This document shows, piece after piece, positions 1-11,852 of a stretch of DNA of 64,000 bases. The notes beneath the pieces are model-generated. The model did no database searches. It saw only the letters and a program-made list of their open reading frames with translations, and was not told the origin of the DNA. The position numbers were made by a program, and so were the translations under genes. Source of the stretch: Saussurea involucrata (lineage: Eukaryota > Streptophyta > Magnoliopsida > Asterales > Asteraceae); the NCBI GenBank assembly GCA_033807775.1, contig CM066313.1:88971484-89035483 (forward strand). The letters are read 5' to 3'. Positions within the stretch are counted from its first letter, which is position 1, and every line of letters begins with the position of its first letter.

Positions 1-1290
1 TTTATAGTCTTCGTGCATAAAATTCAAACTTTCTCGTTTAACACGTGTCTTCATCTGATTTGTTGATTCATGCATGCTTGTACTTTTCACTTTAGCTTTT
101 GTAGTTGACGTGGACACTTGTTAACCCATCACATTCTTCCATATGCATATGGAACAGTAAGGAAAATATGACACTAATAAAATAATGTTTTAGAACTTAC
201 TTTGAGTGACATGACTTTGCATGTTCTCATACTAGGATGAAAGTTTTGGAGAGTTGATCAGTCAAACTTGTTGGAAAATTTTGCACTTTAAAATTCGGTT
301 TGCTAATAGTAATATTTGTTAGACTACTAGTTGACAAAATCTTGTATTGATCTTCTTTCAGCTTGATGACAAATCAAACCAAACCATTTTGTTGACAATC
401 TTGGCCTCTATTCAACGTGTTCGATTTCGTTGAAGGCTTTTTACATTTTGAATCAATAGATTTTTACAAATAAAAATTCTACATTTGTCTATTCTGAAGT
501 ATAAGCTATACAACGGTTTGCAACTATAGACATTTATGAAATGAGACTTAGTTTGTTAATGGATATCTATTAAATTTAAATTGGGAATAAGTTTCTAGGT
601 GTTTTCGGTCAAATCAGTTTTATTTACAAATCCGATGGCCCAAATTACAAATATTGCTTTTACCTAAATTTTGTTCGACATTAGTTAACTATTATTTTAT
701 TTTATATTATGTTCCCATGGATAATTTTTTTTCTGAATTTGTCAATATAGCATTGAGACATACTACACTAGAGTACTCTAATAAAAACTAAAATAAATTA
801 CATTATTTCTTAAACTATAACAAAAAACTAAATTAAATAAATATAACAAAAAAACAACTTTAATCTCACATTTATAGCAATGCATTTTTCTTAGGGTCTT
901 TTTATTGTCTCATTAAATTGTATGAGATGATAACCAATACTAATAATGTCTATTATGTTCAAACCAATTATCATATTTTCTTTTTAATGAAATTATATAT
1001 TATTAATTTACAATAAACTTTTACAATCCCTGCAACTACTTAAACTTTTTATTATAATTTATCTCAAACAAGTGTTATTTTCAAAAGTAAATGTCTATTT
1101 TTCCTATTTACTCTTAATTATGTGATTAAAGGAAATTTATATTATTATAAATAAGGGTAAAACTGTCATTTTGTTGATGACTACATTTTCAAAATTGTGT
1201 TTGTTTCATTGTAGACAACTATTTTATGACGGAAGGAGCAAATATTTTATAGTGCACTTGTTTGAATAAGCATAAACATATACAAATGTA
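1..1290. other. AT-rich intergenic DNA, no gene seen
   Basis: This stretch is AT-rich with long A and T runs. I see no reading frame that resembles a known protein, no RNA gene and no clear terminal repeats. Old, unrecognisable transposon debris is likely, but that is inference. Confidence 0.5.
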
Positions 1291-1297
1291 ACCGAAA

Positions 1298-1415
1298 GGG
1301 TTATAGTGTAGTGGTTGAGACTCAAGAAATATGGTTGAATATTCCATCTACCCTGACTTCTATTCTAATCGTTCACAACAATTACGATCACTAATTTTAT
1401 CAAAACTAATGTCTT
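1298..1415 (+). mobile_element. Degenerate tRNA-derived SINE (family 1, copy a)
   Basis: A polymerase III A-box-like string (TAGTGTAGTGGTTGAG) is followed by sequence parallel to the clearer SINE at 1509, including the ATTCCATCTACCC core, but the B box is eroded. Flanking words (ATAAACATATACAA before, GTCTTAC after) recur around copy b, so the two SINE copies lie in an approximately 195-bp direct duplication. Calling it a SINE rests on the resemblance to copy b and to the copy inside the Copia element near 59475. Confidence 0.5.
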
Positions 1416-1508
1416 ACGTCACAATTTATAAGGATCATTTTAGGATATCCTGGCACACCTTTTAAAATAAACATATACAATTGTAAGAAGAATTTTGTTA
1501 ACCACAAG

Positions 1509-1610
1509 GGTTGTGGCGTACTCGTTAAGGCCCTGGGAATGTGGTGGAATATCCCATCTGCCCAGGGTTCGAATCCAGACGTACACAACATTGTCTAGAC
1601 ATATGTCTTA
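1509..1610 (+). mobile_element. tRNA-derived SINE (family 1, copy b)
   Basis: Internal polymerase III promoter elements are visible: an A-box-like TGGCGTACTCG near 1513 and a B box GGTTCGAATCC at 1566-1576. Between them is the family core GTGGTGGAATATCCCATCTG, which recurs in the SINE at 59475-59643. Retroposition by a LINE-encoded reverse transcriptase is known for such elements. No clean A-tail is left, so the 3' end is approximate. It is not a tRNA gene: the boxes are present but no cloverleaf forms. Confidence 0.65.
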
Positions 1611-1615
1611 CATTC

Positions 1616-2186
1616 ATAATTTGCCAAGAAATTAGTCTAGACATAGCATAAGACATCCTTTAAAAAAAACGAAAAAAAGATTCGTTATTTTTCGTATACA
1701 TAATTTTGTTATCCGGTGCCCATGACTCCATGAGCATTAACTAGAGTCACTTAAATATGAACAATATTCTTTTACCACATCACATTTCGAATAGATTTAA
1801 AAATGTGGTCCATCATTATCAAGCCAAAATCATGGCGACAAACTAGCAAATTTCTCACATGGGTGCAATGCAATACGAAACAAAACCCAAAACATAATTA
1901 ACCAATTCACCACCCAAGTTGTATCCTTTCTAATTTGTAAACACATCTCATAAAAAATCGACATAAATATCCAGAAGTTTTGAAAAAATTTCAAATGTTA
2001 AGAACGGAAATAATATTTTCAAAGGGCTGGTAAACCGAAAACTAAAGTTTAGACGCATCATATATCTTTGTTAACGGAATAATATTGTTACAAGTTACTG
2101 TCGTAATGCATAATGTAACAATAAAAATAGTTATATTACTCTAAAAAGAAAAGTTATGTGGACAAGTGGTTATATTTAAAAAAAGT
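1616..2186. other. AT-rich spacer, no gene seen
   Basis: No convincing coding sequence or repeat structure. Ends at the left TSD of the composite Mutator-like element. Confidence 0.45.
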
Positions 2187-2930
2187 TTTGGTCAAGGCAG
2201 ATTTCAAATGGCTTATTCTAAATATACCCCTTGGCCATTTTGTATACCCCTGCCTTCACATACTTTAATTTTTTTTTTTATTTGAAAATTTACATTTCAC
2301 ACCCTTATACTTATCTAATTAATTTACTTTATACCTTTAGTTTTCTATTTATCATTTTACACTTTCATTATATTAACACATATAATTGTATATTAATTAA
2401 AATACGTTAAAAAAAGACTTTTTAATTTTAACAAGTTACATCATTATAATCGTCTCGTCGATACCTTCGAAATGAACCCAATTCATTGAATACTTTTTGA
2501 TTTAATTATATTATTATATGTCATACGTTTACGTTATTTTTTGATTTAATTATATTATTATTCGTCGATATCTTCTTATTTTTTGATTTAATTATATTAT
2601 TTCGAAATGAGTCCAATATTAACTAAAATACGTTAAATAAATTCTTTTTATTCCAACAAATTTCAACTCTTGTTATTCATTTAAATCAATATATCCACGA
2701 GTACAAATACGCTATATATATTCTTCATACAAATCTAATCTACGTTTGTAAATGAACCCAATATTGAATATTTTTTGATTTAATTATTTTATCATATGTC
2801 ATATATACTACATAAAAATATTTTTTATATTTACAATTCATAACCCAAATAGTCCAAAATCTAAACCCGAATTCCAACCGGAAATAATGTGTTTGTGCAA
2901 AACCCGAATATCCTGAAATCCGAAAATCGA

Positions 2931-3130
2931 AACGCGACTTTTTGTGGGATACTTAGGTTCGGGTTGGGTTTGATATTTGACTACCCGACCCGTCCGAAAA
3001 CCCGAAATAATATAAATATATTTTTTAAATATTATATAAATATAATTATTTATGTAATTATCTTTTGAAAATCGTAAATTATAATCCATCGAAATGTTTT
3101 CTAATTTCTAATAGACACTAACCTGAAATC
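2931..3130 (+). repeat. Direct repeat inside MULE half A (first copy)
   Basis: About 200 bp beginning CGCGACTTTTTGTGGGATAC and containing TTCGGGTTGGGTTTGAT recurs almost unchanged at 3608-3810, and once in half B (about 10606-11122, interrupted by a MITE). The duplication is therefore specific to half A. Confidence 0.75.
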
Positions 3131-3607
3131 CGACTAATCTGATTTAATTATATTATTATATGTCATACGTTTACGTTATTTTTTGATTTAATTATATTAT
3201 TTCGAAATGAGTCCAATATTATATAAACGCGACTTTTTGTAGGATAATTAGGTTCGGGTTGGTTTGATCTTTGACTACATTTTTTAAACTAAAACAAGTT
3301 AATTGTTGTATAAAGTGCGTATGTCACAATTTAAATATATTTCTACTTGTAAATGCAGTGGTGTTTTAAACCACATACAAATGTACTTGAGCCTATTTTA
3401 TTAATTGATAGATGACATTCTTTTATGCAGTTTCTCGCTAATAAGCCAAGTCGTCCTTATCGGGCCATTCGTAATCAACTCAAAGAAGTGGAATAAGGCT
3501 AACATCAAACTGATGAGAATATAAAATTACATTTAAATTTATCTGATAAGCATTTGTAGCTTTTTAGTTTGAGGTAAAAACTATTTAGTCAGAAGCAGTT
3601 CTTGTAA

Positions 3608-3810
3608 ACGTGACTTTTTGTGGGATACTTAGGTTCGGGTTGGGTTTGATCTTTGACTACCCGACCTGTCCGAAAACCCGAAATAATATAAATATATTTT
3701 TTAAATATTATATAAATATAATTATTTATGTAATTATCTTTTGAAAATCGTAAATTATAGTCCATCGAAATGTTTTCTAATTTCTAACAGACACTAAACC
3801 GAAATCCGAC
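3608..3810 (+). repeat. Direct repeat inside MULE half A (second copy)
   Basis: Second copy of the 200-bp unit at 2931-3130, about 677 bp downstream in the same orientation. It contains the same TTGACTACCCGACC block and continues into the poly-AT microsatellite. Confidence 0.75.
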
Positions 3811-3917
3811 TAATCTGAACCCGAAGCAATTCGAAAACCTAAACTTAAAATTCGAGTCAACAACTTTACTTTATTTTAAATCAATAACTTTACTTTAACT
3901 TATTAAACGAATGACGT

Positions 3918-3920
<3 letters not shown>

Positions 3921-3994
<74 letters not shown>
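3921..3994. repeat. (AT)n microsatellite, MULE half A
   Basis: About 37 uninterrupted AT units, flanked by GACGTTCG on the left and CGAATTCC on the right. The same flanks surround the shorter AT tract in half B, so the microsatellite predates the duplication of the halves and has since changed length. Confidence 0.95.
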
Positions 3995-3997
<3 letters not shown>

Positions 3998-4872
3998 ATT
4001 CCTTAACGTAATTATGTATCTTAATATGATATGTTAAAACGTATTTTTAACATATTTTAGTTAATATATGATTATTATGTTAATGTGATAAAAGTGTAAA
4101 ACGAAAATTAAAAAAATAAGAGATGTATCATAAATTAAATAATTAACTATAAGGGTATAAATTGTAAATATAAAAAATATTTTTATGTAGTATATATGAT
4201 ATATAATTAAATAATTAAATCAAAAAATATTCAATATTGGGCTCATTTCGAACGTATCGAATAGACGATTATAATGATGTAACTTGTTAAAATTAAAACG
4301 TATTTTTAACGTATTTTAGCTAATATACGATTATATGTGTTAATATTATAAATGTGTAAAATGAAAATTAAAAAAGTAAAATGTATAAAGTAAACTAATT
4401 AAATAAGTATAAGAGTGTAAAATGTAATTTTTAAATAAAAAATAAAAAATATTTAGTGTGTGAGTGTGAGTAGGTCAAAATAGGGGTGTAGGATGGGGTA
4501 TACAAAATGGCAGGGGGTAGTGATGGCCAAAAACCGGGTCGGGTCGGGTCGGGTCGAGACAAAAATCGGGTTCAATCAGTAACGTCCAAAACCGGGTCAT
4601 GGAAAAACCGGGTCGGGTTTAACCCGAAAATCCCTAACCCGTTTAATGTTTTATAATAACCGGGCCGAGCCGGGCCCAAAACCGGTTCTGAGATCGGGCC
4701 GGCGTATTTTCGTATTTTTTAAAAAAAAATTAATTTCTTTGTATAATAATTAATTACTAAACTTTAAAAAGTAAAAAATTGGATTGGATCACTAAAATAC
4801 ACTTTAAAAATACGTTTTATTTATAATATATATCACTAAAATACACTTTTACGTTTTATAATTTATATATAA

Positions 4873-5797
4873 CTAGATAAGTACCTGCGCGCAATGCGGC
4901 GCGAAGTATCTCAAATCTAAAGTCGATAATTTGAAAAAATAATTTTTTTTAATGTTCATATTTATACGCTTTTAAATCGCATATCAGATGTATAAAATTA
5001 AAGGTCAAAATGGTTAATTGGTCCAAAAAATTAGAGGAAATAATATAATCATGATTAAGAAAGTATAAATAATTAAATATACCATACTAAAATATTTGCA
5101 TATTATATTTTTGAAAAAGGTTTGAAGTCATAATCCAAAAGTCAGTTGATAAGTGATATCTTTTTTTTCCAAGTAATTAAATCTCTTATGATAATTCTAA
5201 GGGTGTTTCGTTGACAGAATGGAATTTGATAAAATTGTAATTTGTCGAAGGAATTCGACTTTGAAGTAAAAATTGATATGAAATTGCAAAAAGAAAATCA
5301 CGACAGTTTAGTGATTATTTGTATCAAATCTCATACTAATTTCAACAAATCTCATACTAATCACGACACATTAATTCGTATATATTTATGATATTTAACA
5401 ATATAACTAAATCAAAAAATATTCAATATTGGGCTCATTTCGAAGGTATTGACGAAGCGATTACAATGGTATAATTTGTAAAAAATAGAAATGTTTTTTA
5501 ATGCACTTTAGTTCATATACATTATTTATGTTTATATGATAAGAGTCTAAAATGAAAAATAAAAAAGTAAGGGATTAAAAGTAAACTACATACCTAATTA
5601 TAAGGGTAGTAAATGTAACGTATAAATTAAAAAAAATTGAATTAACGAGAGATTTAAGGAGGAGTGAATGTGGGTGTGTTAATTGAACTTATAATGTAAA
5701 TTGCGTCCAAATACATGTTTAGGCGTGAAAATACTGTAGTCGGCTCACCAGAAGACGACACGTGGCATGCTAGTTACTTATTTATTATATGTATAGA
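4873..5797 (-). mobile_element. Non-autonomous Helitron (H0) inside the hAT element
   Basis: Read on the minus strand the element starts with TCTATACATATAATAAAT at 5797 and ends with CTAG at 4873, preceded by a GC-rich hairpin region (GCGCCGCATTGCGCGC). The flanking bases are A and T, as expected for Helitron insertion between A and T without target duplication. The first roughly 400 bp match the Helitrons at 20804, 23264, 33911 and 52438, including CACGTGTCGTCTTCTGGTGA, but the 3' third is different. No helicase or Rep coding sequence is visible. Confidence 0.82.
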
Positions 5798-5828
5798 TTT
5801 TAAGTTACAAACTTACAATACATAAATT

Positions 5829-8079
5829 CTAATAACCCGAAGGTCCCGCTCCCGAACTCCCACCCCCACCACCCCATCCCCATGGATTGTAATTGTATGG
5901 ATTGTATGGAGCGTAGCATGAATTCTGATCTGGATTGTAGTTTTCAAGAGAATTGTACTTTTGCAGTCGTGCCATAGCCGTGCGATCATCAAGGCGGTCA
6001 GTGTCTGGTTCTTCTTCGTCATCGTTGTAATGTGAGACGTCACCGACACTACTAGCATCAGAATTTTCGGTTACAGTTCCCGGCGTACTTAGTCCTTCTT
6101 CATCCGCTTCGTTTTCGGCTAAGTTATCTTCCACACCGTCTAGATCATTCTCCAGGTTTGTTTGATGTTGAATTCGGTCTTCTCCATCCAAGTAATCCTT
6201 CAAACATATGCAGCACTCTACCGATTGCGGGGTTAATCTTGTCCGACGCTCCGATATAATCCTGCCACTAAGAGAAAAAGCAGACTCCGAATCTACAGTA
6301 CTAGCTTGGATTGTTAGTATATCAAGGGCAATAGTCGCTATAATCGGGAAACTCGGTTGTTTATTTTTCCACCATTCTAATAAATCTAGTGATTCAACAT
6401 CTTCGACGATTGTGGAGGATGCCGTTATAAAATTAGTACGTATGTATTGATTGAATTCACCCAAATTATCCCCATCATATCTAGCCTTTTTAGTAGATTC
6501 CATGGCAACCGATTGCATTAAAGTTGACATTAAGTCGGTTCGGTTTTGGCCACGGCTACTAGAACCCGGTGAAAACATTTGAGTTGTAGGGGTTTGTTGG
6601 CTTCCTTCCCCATAATTAAGTCTATAAATCTCAAATAATTGATGAAAATCATTATTAAATTGGTTTATGCGGGCCCTTGAAAAAGAATTATTTGTAGACG
6701 AATCCAAACCAAACGAGAAACATATTGATTGTATTAAAACTTCGACACCCGTAACATTTAAATACGGGTTTAATGCCGCGGCACAAAGAAAAGTGAAGGG
6801 GATCTCTTTAAAATATTTTACCAATTCTGCTTTCATTGGTGCTACCACGTCGTGAAAGTTGTAATCCGCTTCGTATTGAGCAATTTTACTTGCCAAAATA
6901 TATATTTGATTTAAAAGTAAAGAGCTCGTTGGATAATAAATACCGGATAAGATAGTTGTTGCAGTTTTGAAACCGTCCAAAATATCGTGAAAGCCATAAA
7001 TCATTTGCCAATCATCATCAGTTATCGTGTTTTCCGGGTAATGAACGTTATAAAATGCTTGAAGATATTGTTTTTGTCTTATTAAATTATCCATCATTTT
7101 CCAAGTCGAATTCCATTGAACCGCCATATCGTGTGCCGGTCCCAAAGCTTTAAAACCGACTTCTTGGCAATATTGTCTATATGCGTTTTGCATTTTTTAC
7201 CTATTGTGAAAATCCGGCGTAACATAAGCCTAAACTTAGTTAAAGGCTCATTAAGGCGACCTAAGCCGTCTTGAACGGCTAAGTTTATTATGTGTGCGCA
7301 ACAACGTGTATGAAATAATTTTCCCTCTAAAATAGGGGATAAAGCCAAACCTAATTTTTCTACGCATGCCGTATTATTACTAGTATTATCAAACGAAATA
7401 CTAATAACTTTATTTTTTAAATTATAATATTGAAGACATCTCATAATTATAGAAAACTGACGGTCACCCGAATGTGGCGAATCAAAGTGCTCAAACGTGA
7501 TTACACGTTTGCATAATTGCCACGATCCCGGCACAATCCAATGTGCCGTTATGCATATATAAGATTGTGGCAATCCGAATGGTGCGCTCCATACATCACA
7601 AGTTAAAGAAACTTTGTTGGGTAAGTTTAAAAACATTTCTCGCGTATTTTTTTAGCCGTATTCCAAAGTTTTAAAGCATCACGCCGAAGAGTTTGACGAC
7701 TTACCGAACCCTTGTAGCGTGGTTGGAACCCTTGTTTGATCATGTTCGTAATGTGACGATTGTCGAAATGTCCGAACGGCAACCCCACTTGAATGACACA
7801 TTTCATTTGCAATTGTCGGGCGATATCCTCATTATACGACCATACTTGACCGGAATTGTCAAGTATGGGTTGACTTGGATCGTCACCCGATTTCAACCTC
7901 TTGCATTTCTCCTCGAAGTGGCGCTTTAACGTGGTATTTGAGGCGGCTTGAAGGAAATCTTCACACCGTTTGCATTGCGCTTTTTTTGTACCGTCGGAAA
8001 AGATCACCAAGTTGAAATGCTCCCAAACCGGTGTTTTTCGTCCATGCTCGGCCACAACGGTGTAATTTTGTTCGGCCAT
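5829..8079 (-). pseudogene. hAT transposase (BED zinc finger, Ac/RICESLEEPER-like), frameshifted
   Basis: Three overlapping reading frames together cover one transposase. The first (8079-7627, 150 residues) has a BED-type zinc finger with C36, C39, H54 and C59. The second (7636-7094) continues with the RNase-H-like catalytic fold (VSLTCDVWSA, and a FDNTSNNT segment). The third (7193-5829) supplies the middle domain and the C-terminal dimerisation region at about residues 260-335 (LLEWWKNKQPSFP, STVDSESAFS, SGRIISERRTRL). Frame changes occur near 7630, in a T run, and near 7195, in an A run, so no complete transposase can be made. The C-terminus is acidic, then Asn/Tyr- and Gly-rich. The start at 8079 is the first ATG before the zinc finger. 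Family identity is secure; it is almost certainly inactive unless the frameshifts are assembly errors. Confidence 0.9.
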
Positions 8080-8998
8080 TTTTTTAGAGTAGAGACTAGA
8101 GAACTAGATATTTTATAGTAGAATTTGCGAGAAACGAATATAGCGAGAGCCGAGAAATGAGAATTGTATGCGTTTTTTGCGTTTTTTGCGTTTTTTACGT
8201 TTTGTAAGTTGGTGATATGATCCATAACACCCCCTAGTATTTAGATGGGTTGGAGGGTGGAAAAACACCAAAAAAACGGCCATATAACCGTTATATAACG
8301 GATAGTTTCTTTGAAAAAATCGGTTCTGGGCCGGGTCGGGCCAAAAAACCGGGCCTTGAACCGGTTTCGGGTCGGGCCGGAGAAAAAGCCAAAAACCCAA
8401 ACCGGTCCTGGCTATCGGGCTGGAAACCGGTTTTTGACCGGGTCAGGTTCGGGTTGCCCGATCGGGTCGTTCGGGTCGGGTCGGGTCTAAATGGCCATCA
8501 CTACAGCGGGATAGCGATAGTAACCCCCTTCTAAATATACCCCCTGCCATTTTGTATACCCCTCCCCTCACACACTTTAATTTTTTTTATTTTTTATTTA
8601 AAAGTTATATTTTACACTCCTATACTTATTTAATTTAATTTAATTTATACCTTTTAGTTTTTTATTTTTTATTTTACACTTTCATTATATTAACACATAT
8701 AATCGTATGTTAACTAAAATACATTAAAAAAAAGACTTTTTAATTTTAACAAATTACGCCATTATAATCGTCTCGTCGATACCTTCGAAATGAGCCAATA
8801 TTGAATATTTTTTTATTTAATTATATTATTATATGTCATACGTTTACGTTATTTTTTTATATTGTTATTCGTCGATACCTTCTTATTTTTTATTTAATTA
8901 TATTATTTCGAAATGAGCCCAATATTAACTAAATACGTTAAAAAAATATTTTTTATTCCAACAAATTCCAACTTTGATTATTCATTTAAATCAATATA

Positions 8999-9875
8999 TA
9001 GACATGTCCAAAAGGTCGGGCCGGGCTAGCCTGGACCGGGCTTTGGTCGGTCCCGGGCCCAAACACTATTCACAAGCCCGGGCTTTGGGCGGGCCCGGGC
9101 CGGGCTTTGGGGAAAAGGGCTAGGCCCGATCAGGCTTTTCAAAAAACCGGGTCTACCGGGCCGGGGCCGGGCCTAAATCGGGCTTTTTAAAAAAATTGTA
9201 TTTTTTACATTTTTAGTAAATATTATTCGTATCCACTATAAAATACTTAATTGGGTCACTCAAACATACTTAAAAATACGTTCTATTAGAATTTCATATA
9301 TAAAGAAAAATACGTTCTATTAATTTTATATAAATTATAAAGAAAAATACATTTAAAGAAGTACATTTATTGAATTATAAAGAAAAATACTCTTAATCCT
9401 CGTCCTCGTATGGTGGATAGTATGCAAGAGTTCCGGTCGTTTTAAGTCTAGTAAGAGCCGTAGGATCATCGAGTTCATCAACATCGAGTTGTATGAAACG
9501 CACACGAGAAAGCGAGAAATCGAGAATTGTAAGCGAGAATTGCATTTTTTGCGTTTTTGTAACTTGATATCAAACCTCTAACATCCACTACCTATTTATA
9601 GTGATTTGGAGGCAAAAAATACAAAAAAACGGCTAGAAATGAGAAAAAACGGTCATATTAACGGTAATAAACGACTACTTTTTTTTAACAAAAACGGGCC
9701 GGGCTTAAACCGGGCTTGGGCCCGGGCAGAGAAAATTGGAAAATTCAGGGCCTGTTAGGGCCCGGGGGGCTTAGACCGGGCTTTGGACGGGCCGGACCGG
9801 GCCCGGGCTTTGGGCGAGCTGGGCTTCGGGCTCTCGACGGGCTTTTTCAGGCCCGGGCCCATTTGGCCATCTCTA
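8999..9875. mobile_element. Internally deleted hAT derivative in MULE half B
   Basis: The ends are TAGACATGTCCAAA and, inverted, TAGAGATGGCCAAA, with dense GGGCCGGGC-type subterminal repeats. The interior keeps only scraps matching the two ends of the hAT element at 4518: the AGAAAAATACGTTC-type 3' region and the GCGAGAATTGCATTTTTTGCG 5' leader. The transposase body is missing. The insertion interrupts sequence contiguous in half A near 2690-2710 (AAATCAATATAT then CGAGTAC). No clean 8-bp duplication survives. Confidence 0.75.
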
Positions 9876-9899
9876 ACGAGTACGAGTACGCTCTATATA

Positions 9900-10540
9900 T
9901 TCTTCATACATATCTAATCTACGTTTGTATGGGACGATCCATGTACTTGCATTTTGAAGTCGATAACGTGTCCAATGGTGTATGAGTGTGGGCATTGGGT
10001 ATTCTCCGTTTAATATCACTTTTATGTAATGATTACCATTAACATGTACTATTGCAATTGACACGTGTTGGGATGATGACGACGGTTGTGTCCTGAATGG
10101 TAAGTATGTCACACTACCTGCCATACTGAGAACATGTAGTATGACATTGAACCTTGAAGCAGCTAAAATTCTCATTTCAGGCATAGGATCCAATGCATAG
10201 CTGGCGCAAGGATACCCTTCTGGAAAAAATCAAACGCTTCGTAAATTCTTATACACTCGTTGCCAATCACATAAGAGTAATATTGTTGATTCTTTAGAGA
10301 AGGACGTCCACGAGTGGTTCTATGTGCCGAGGGTTCATCAAACAACGGTTTTGATGACATTATTATATCCTTTAACCTTTTTAGCAATGTTTTACGACCA
10401 GGAATTGATTGTTTATTGAAATTTTCTCTAAACATCTGTACTTCATCGTCACATTGAATATCATCATCTTGTGCGGACGCACATGGCGAGAAATCAAGTT
10501 TTTTCCAAAATACGTCGATCGCATAAAGTGGAATGGGTAC
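9900..10540 (-). pseudogene. Relic of MULE-type protein: GRPS linker plus OTU-like segment
   Basis: Two overlapping minus-strand frames (10435-10172 and 10193-9873) read as one decayed protein tail. The first has a KRLKDIIMSS..TRGRPSLKN block, the linker seen after MULE/FAR1-type transposases. The second has MRILAASRFNVILHVLS, TYLPFR, VNGNHYIKV and PMPTLIHHW, resembling the C-terminal half of the OTU-like cysteine protease domain fused to some plant MULE proteins, including the His-containing NHY/NHF motif. The frames change near 10195. No N-terminal catalytic region remains. Match made from memory of family motifs, so the domain name is moderately confident. Confidence 0.5.
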
Positions 10541-10624
10541 GCCTTAACTAGTTAAGAATCGTCGCACCATAACTGGTCCCGTATCGAGTCCCGTATCGAA
10601 ACGCGGCTTTTTGTGGGATACTTA

Positions 10625-10938
10625 GGGTGCGTTTGGTACGCAGACTGGATGGGACGGGACGAGACAAAAAAAATAGTCCCGTGTTTGGTATGCCATGAGA
10701 CAAAAATCAGATGGGACAACATGGGACAAAAACAAGTTTTCATGGGACAAAACTTAAGATTTTTTGTTCCACCAAAATAGGTGGAACAACATGGAACTAA
10801 AACATAAGATTACTAAAATACCCCTTTTTCCAACGTAACGTAGATTAAAACTATCTCCTCCAGTCCAGTCCCGTCCCATCCAGTCCAGTCCCGTCCAGTT
10901 CCGTCCCGTCCCATCCAGTCTGCGTACCAAACGCTACC
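10625..10938. mobile_element. Harbinger-like MITE in MULE half B
   Basis: The inverted ends are GGGTGCGTTTGGTACGCAGA and, reversed, TCTGCGTACCAAACGCTACC, flanked by TTA on both sides (10622-10624 and 10939-10941), as for PIF/Harbinger elements. The equivalent site in half A (near 2948 and again near 3625) reads GATACTTAGGTTCGGG without interruption, an empty site that fixes the boundaries to the base. Confidence 0.9.
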
Positions 10939-11213
10939 TTAGGTTCGGGTTGGGTTTGATCTTTGACTACCCGACTCGTCCGAAAACCCGAAATAATATA
11001 AATATATTTTTTAAATATTATATAAATATAATTATTTATGTAATTATCTTTTGAAAATCGTAAATTATAGTCCATCGAAATGTTTTCTAATTTCTAACAG
11101 ACACTAACCCGAAATCCGACTAATCTGAACCCGAAGCAATTCGAAAACCTAAACTTAAAATTCGAGTCAACAACTTTACTTTATTTTAAATCAAATTATT
11201 AAACGAATGACGT

Positions 11214-11216
<3 letters not shown>

Positions 11217-11282
<66 letters not shown>
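11217..11282. repeat. (AT)n microsatellite, MULE half B
   Basis: About 33 AT units, with the same GACGTTCG and CGAATTCC flanks as the tract at 3921-3994. Confidence 0.95.
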
Positions 11283-11285
<3 letters not shown>

Positions 11286-11852
11286 ATTCCTTAACGTATT
11301 TTAACTTAATTATGTATGTTAATGTCATATGTTAAAACGTGTTTTTTTTAACATATTTTAATTAATATATGATTATTATGTTAATGTTATAAAAATGTAA
11401 AACGAAAATTGAAAAAAAGTAAGAGATCTACCATAAATTAAATAATTAACTATAAGGGTATAAATTGTAAATATAAAAAATATTTTTATATAGTATATAT
11501 AATATATAATAAAATAATTAAACCAAAAAATATTCAATATTGGGCTCATTTCGAACGTATCGAAGAGACGATTATAATGGTGTAACTTGTTAAAATTAAA
11601 ACATATTTTAACGTATTTTAGCTAATATACGATTATATGTGTTAATATGATAAAAGTGTAAAATGAAAATTAAAAAAGTAAAATGTATAAAGTAAAGTAA
11701 TTAAATAAGTATAAGGGTGTAAAATGTAACTTTTAAATAAAAAAAATAAAAAATAATTAGTATGTGAGTGTGAGACTGTGAATAGGTCAAAATAGGGGGT
11801 AGGAGGGGGTATACACATTTGCAGGGGTAGGGATACTAACCCCTTTGGTCAA

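Larger units (their letters stand above)
4518..8503 (-). mobile_element. hAT transposon with broken transposase, host of a Helitron
   Basis: Terminal inverted repeats begin TAGTGATGGCC and end GGCCATCACTA, followed inward by GGGTCGGGTC-type subterminal repeats at both ends. Imperfect flanking duplication: CAGGGGG (4511-4517) and CAGCGGG (8504-8510). The right copy continues into sequence matching the end of MULE half B, so the element inserted into the right terminus of MULE half A. The interior encodes, on the minus strand, a BED-zinc-finger hAT transposase (Ac/RICESLEEPER-like) broken by two frameshifts. A Helitron (4873-5797) sits in its 3' untranslated part. Confidence 0.88.
2196..11843. 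mobile_element. Composite Mutator-like element with long terminal inverted repeats
   Basis: The 9-bp word TTTGGTCAA lies immediately outside both ends (2187-2195 and 11844-11852), the TSD length of Mutator-like elements. The ends carry long inverted repeats of about 300 bp: the left end (TATACCCC near 2223, then a CGTCTCGTCGATACCTTCGA block near 2451) reappears inverted at the right end near 11550-11830. Inside are two related halves, 2196 to about 8527 and about 8528 to 11843, each with its own inverted repeat pair, and there is no TSD at the junction. Half B keeps a relic of a MULE-type protein. Later insertions lie in both halves. Assignment to the Mutator superfamily rests on TSD length, long TIRs and the relic. 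Confidence 0.7.

Noticed and set aside
8113..8534. Open frames in the GGGTCGGGTC region
   Set aside because: They translate hAT subterminal repeats.
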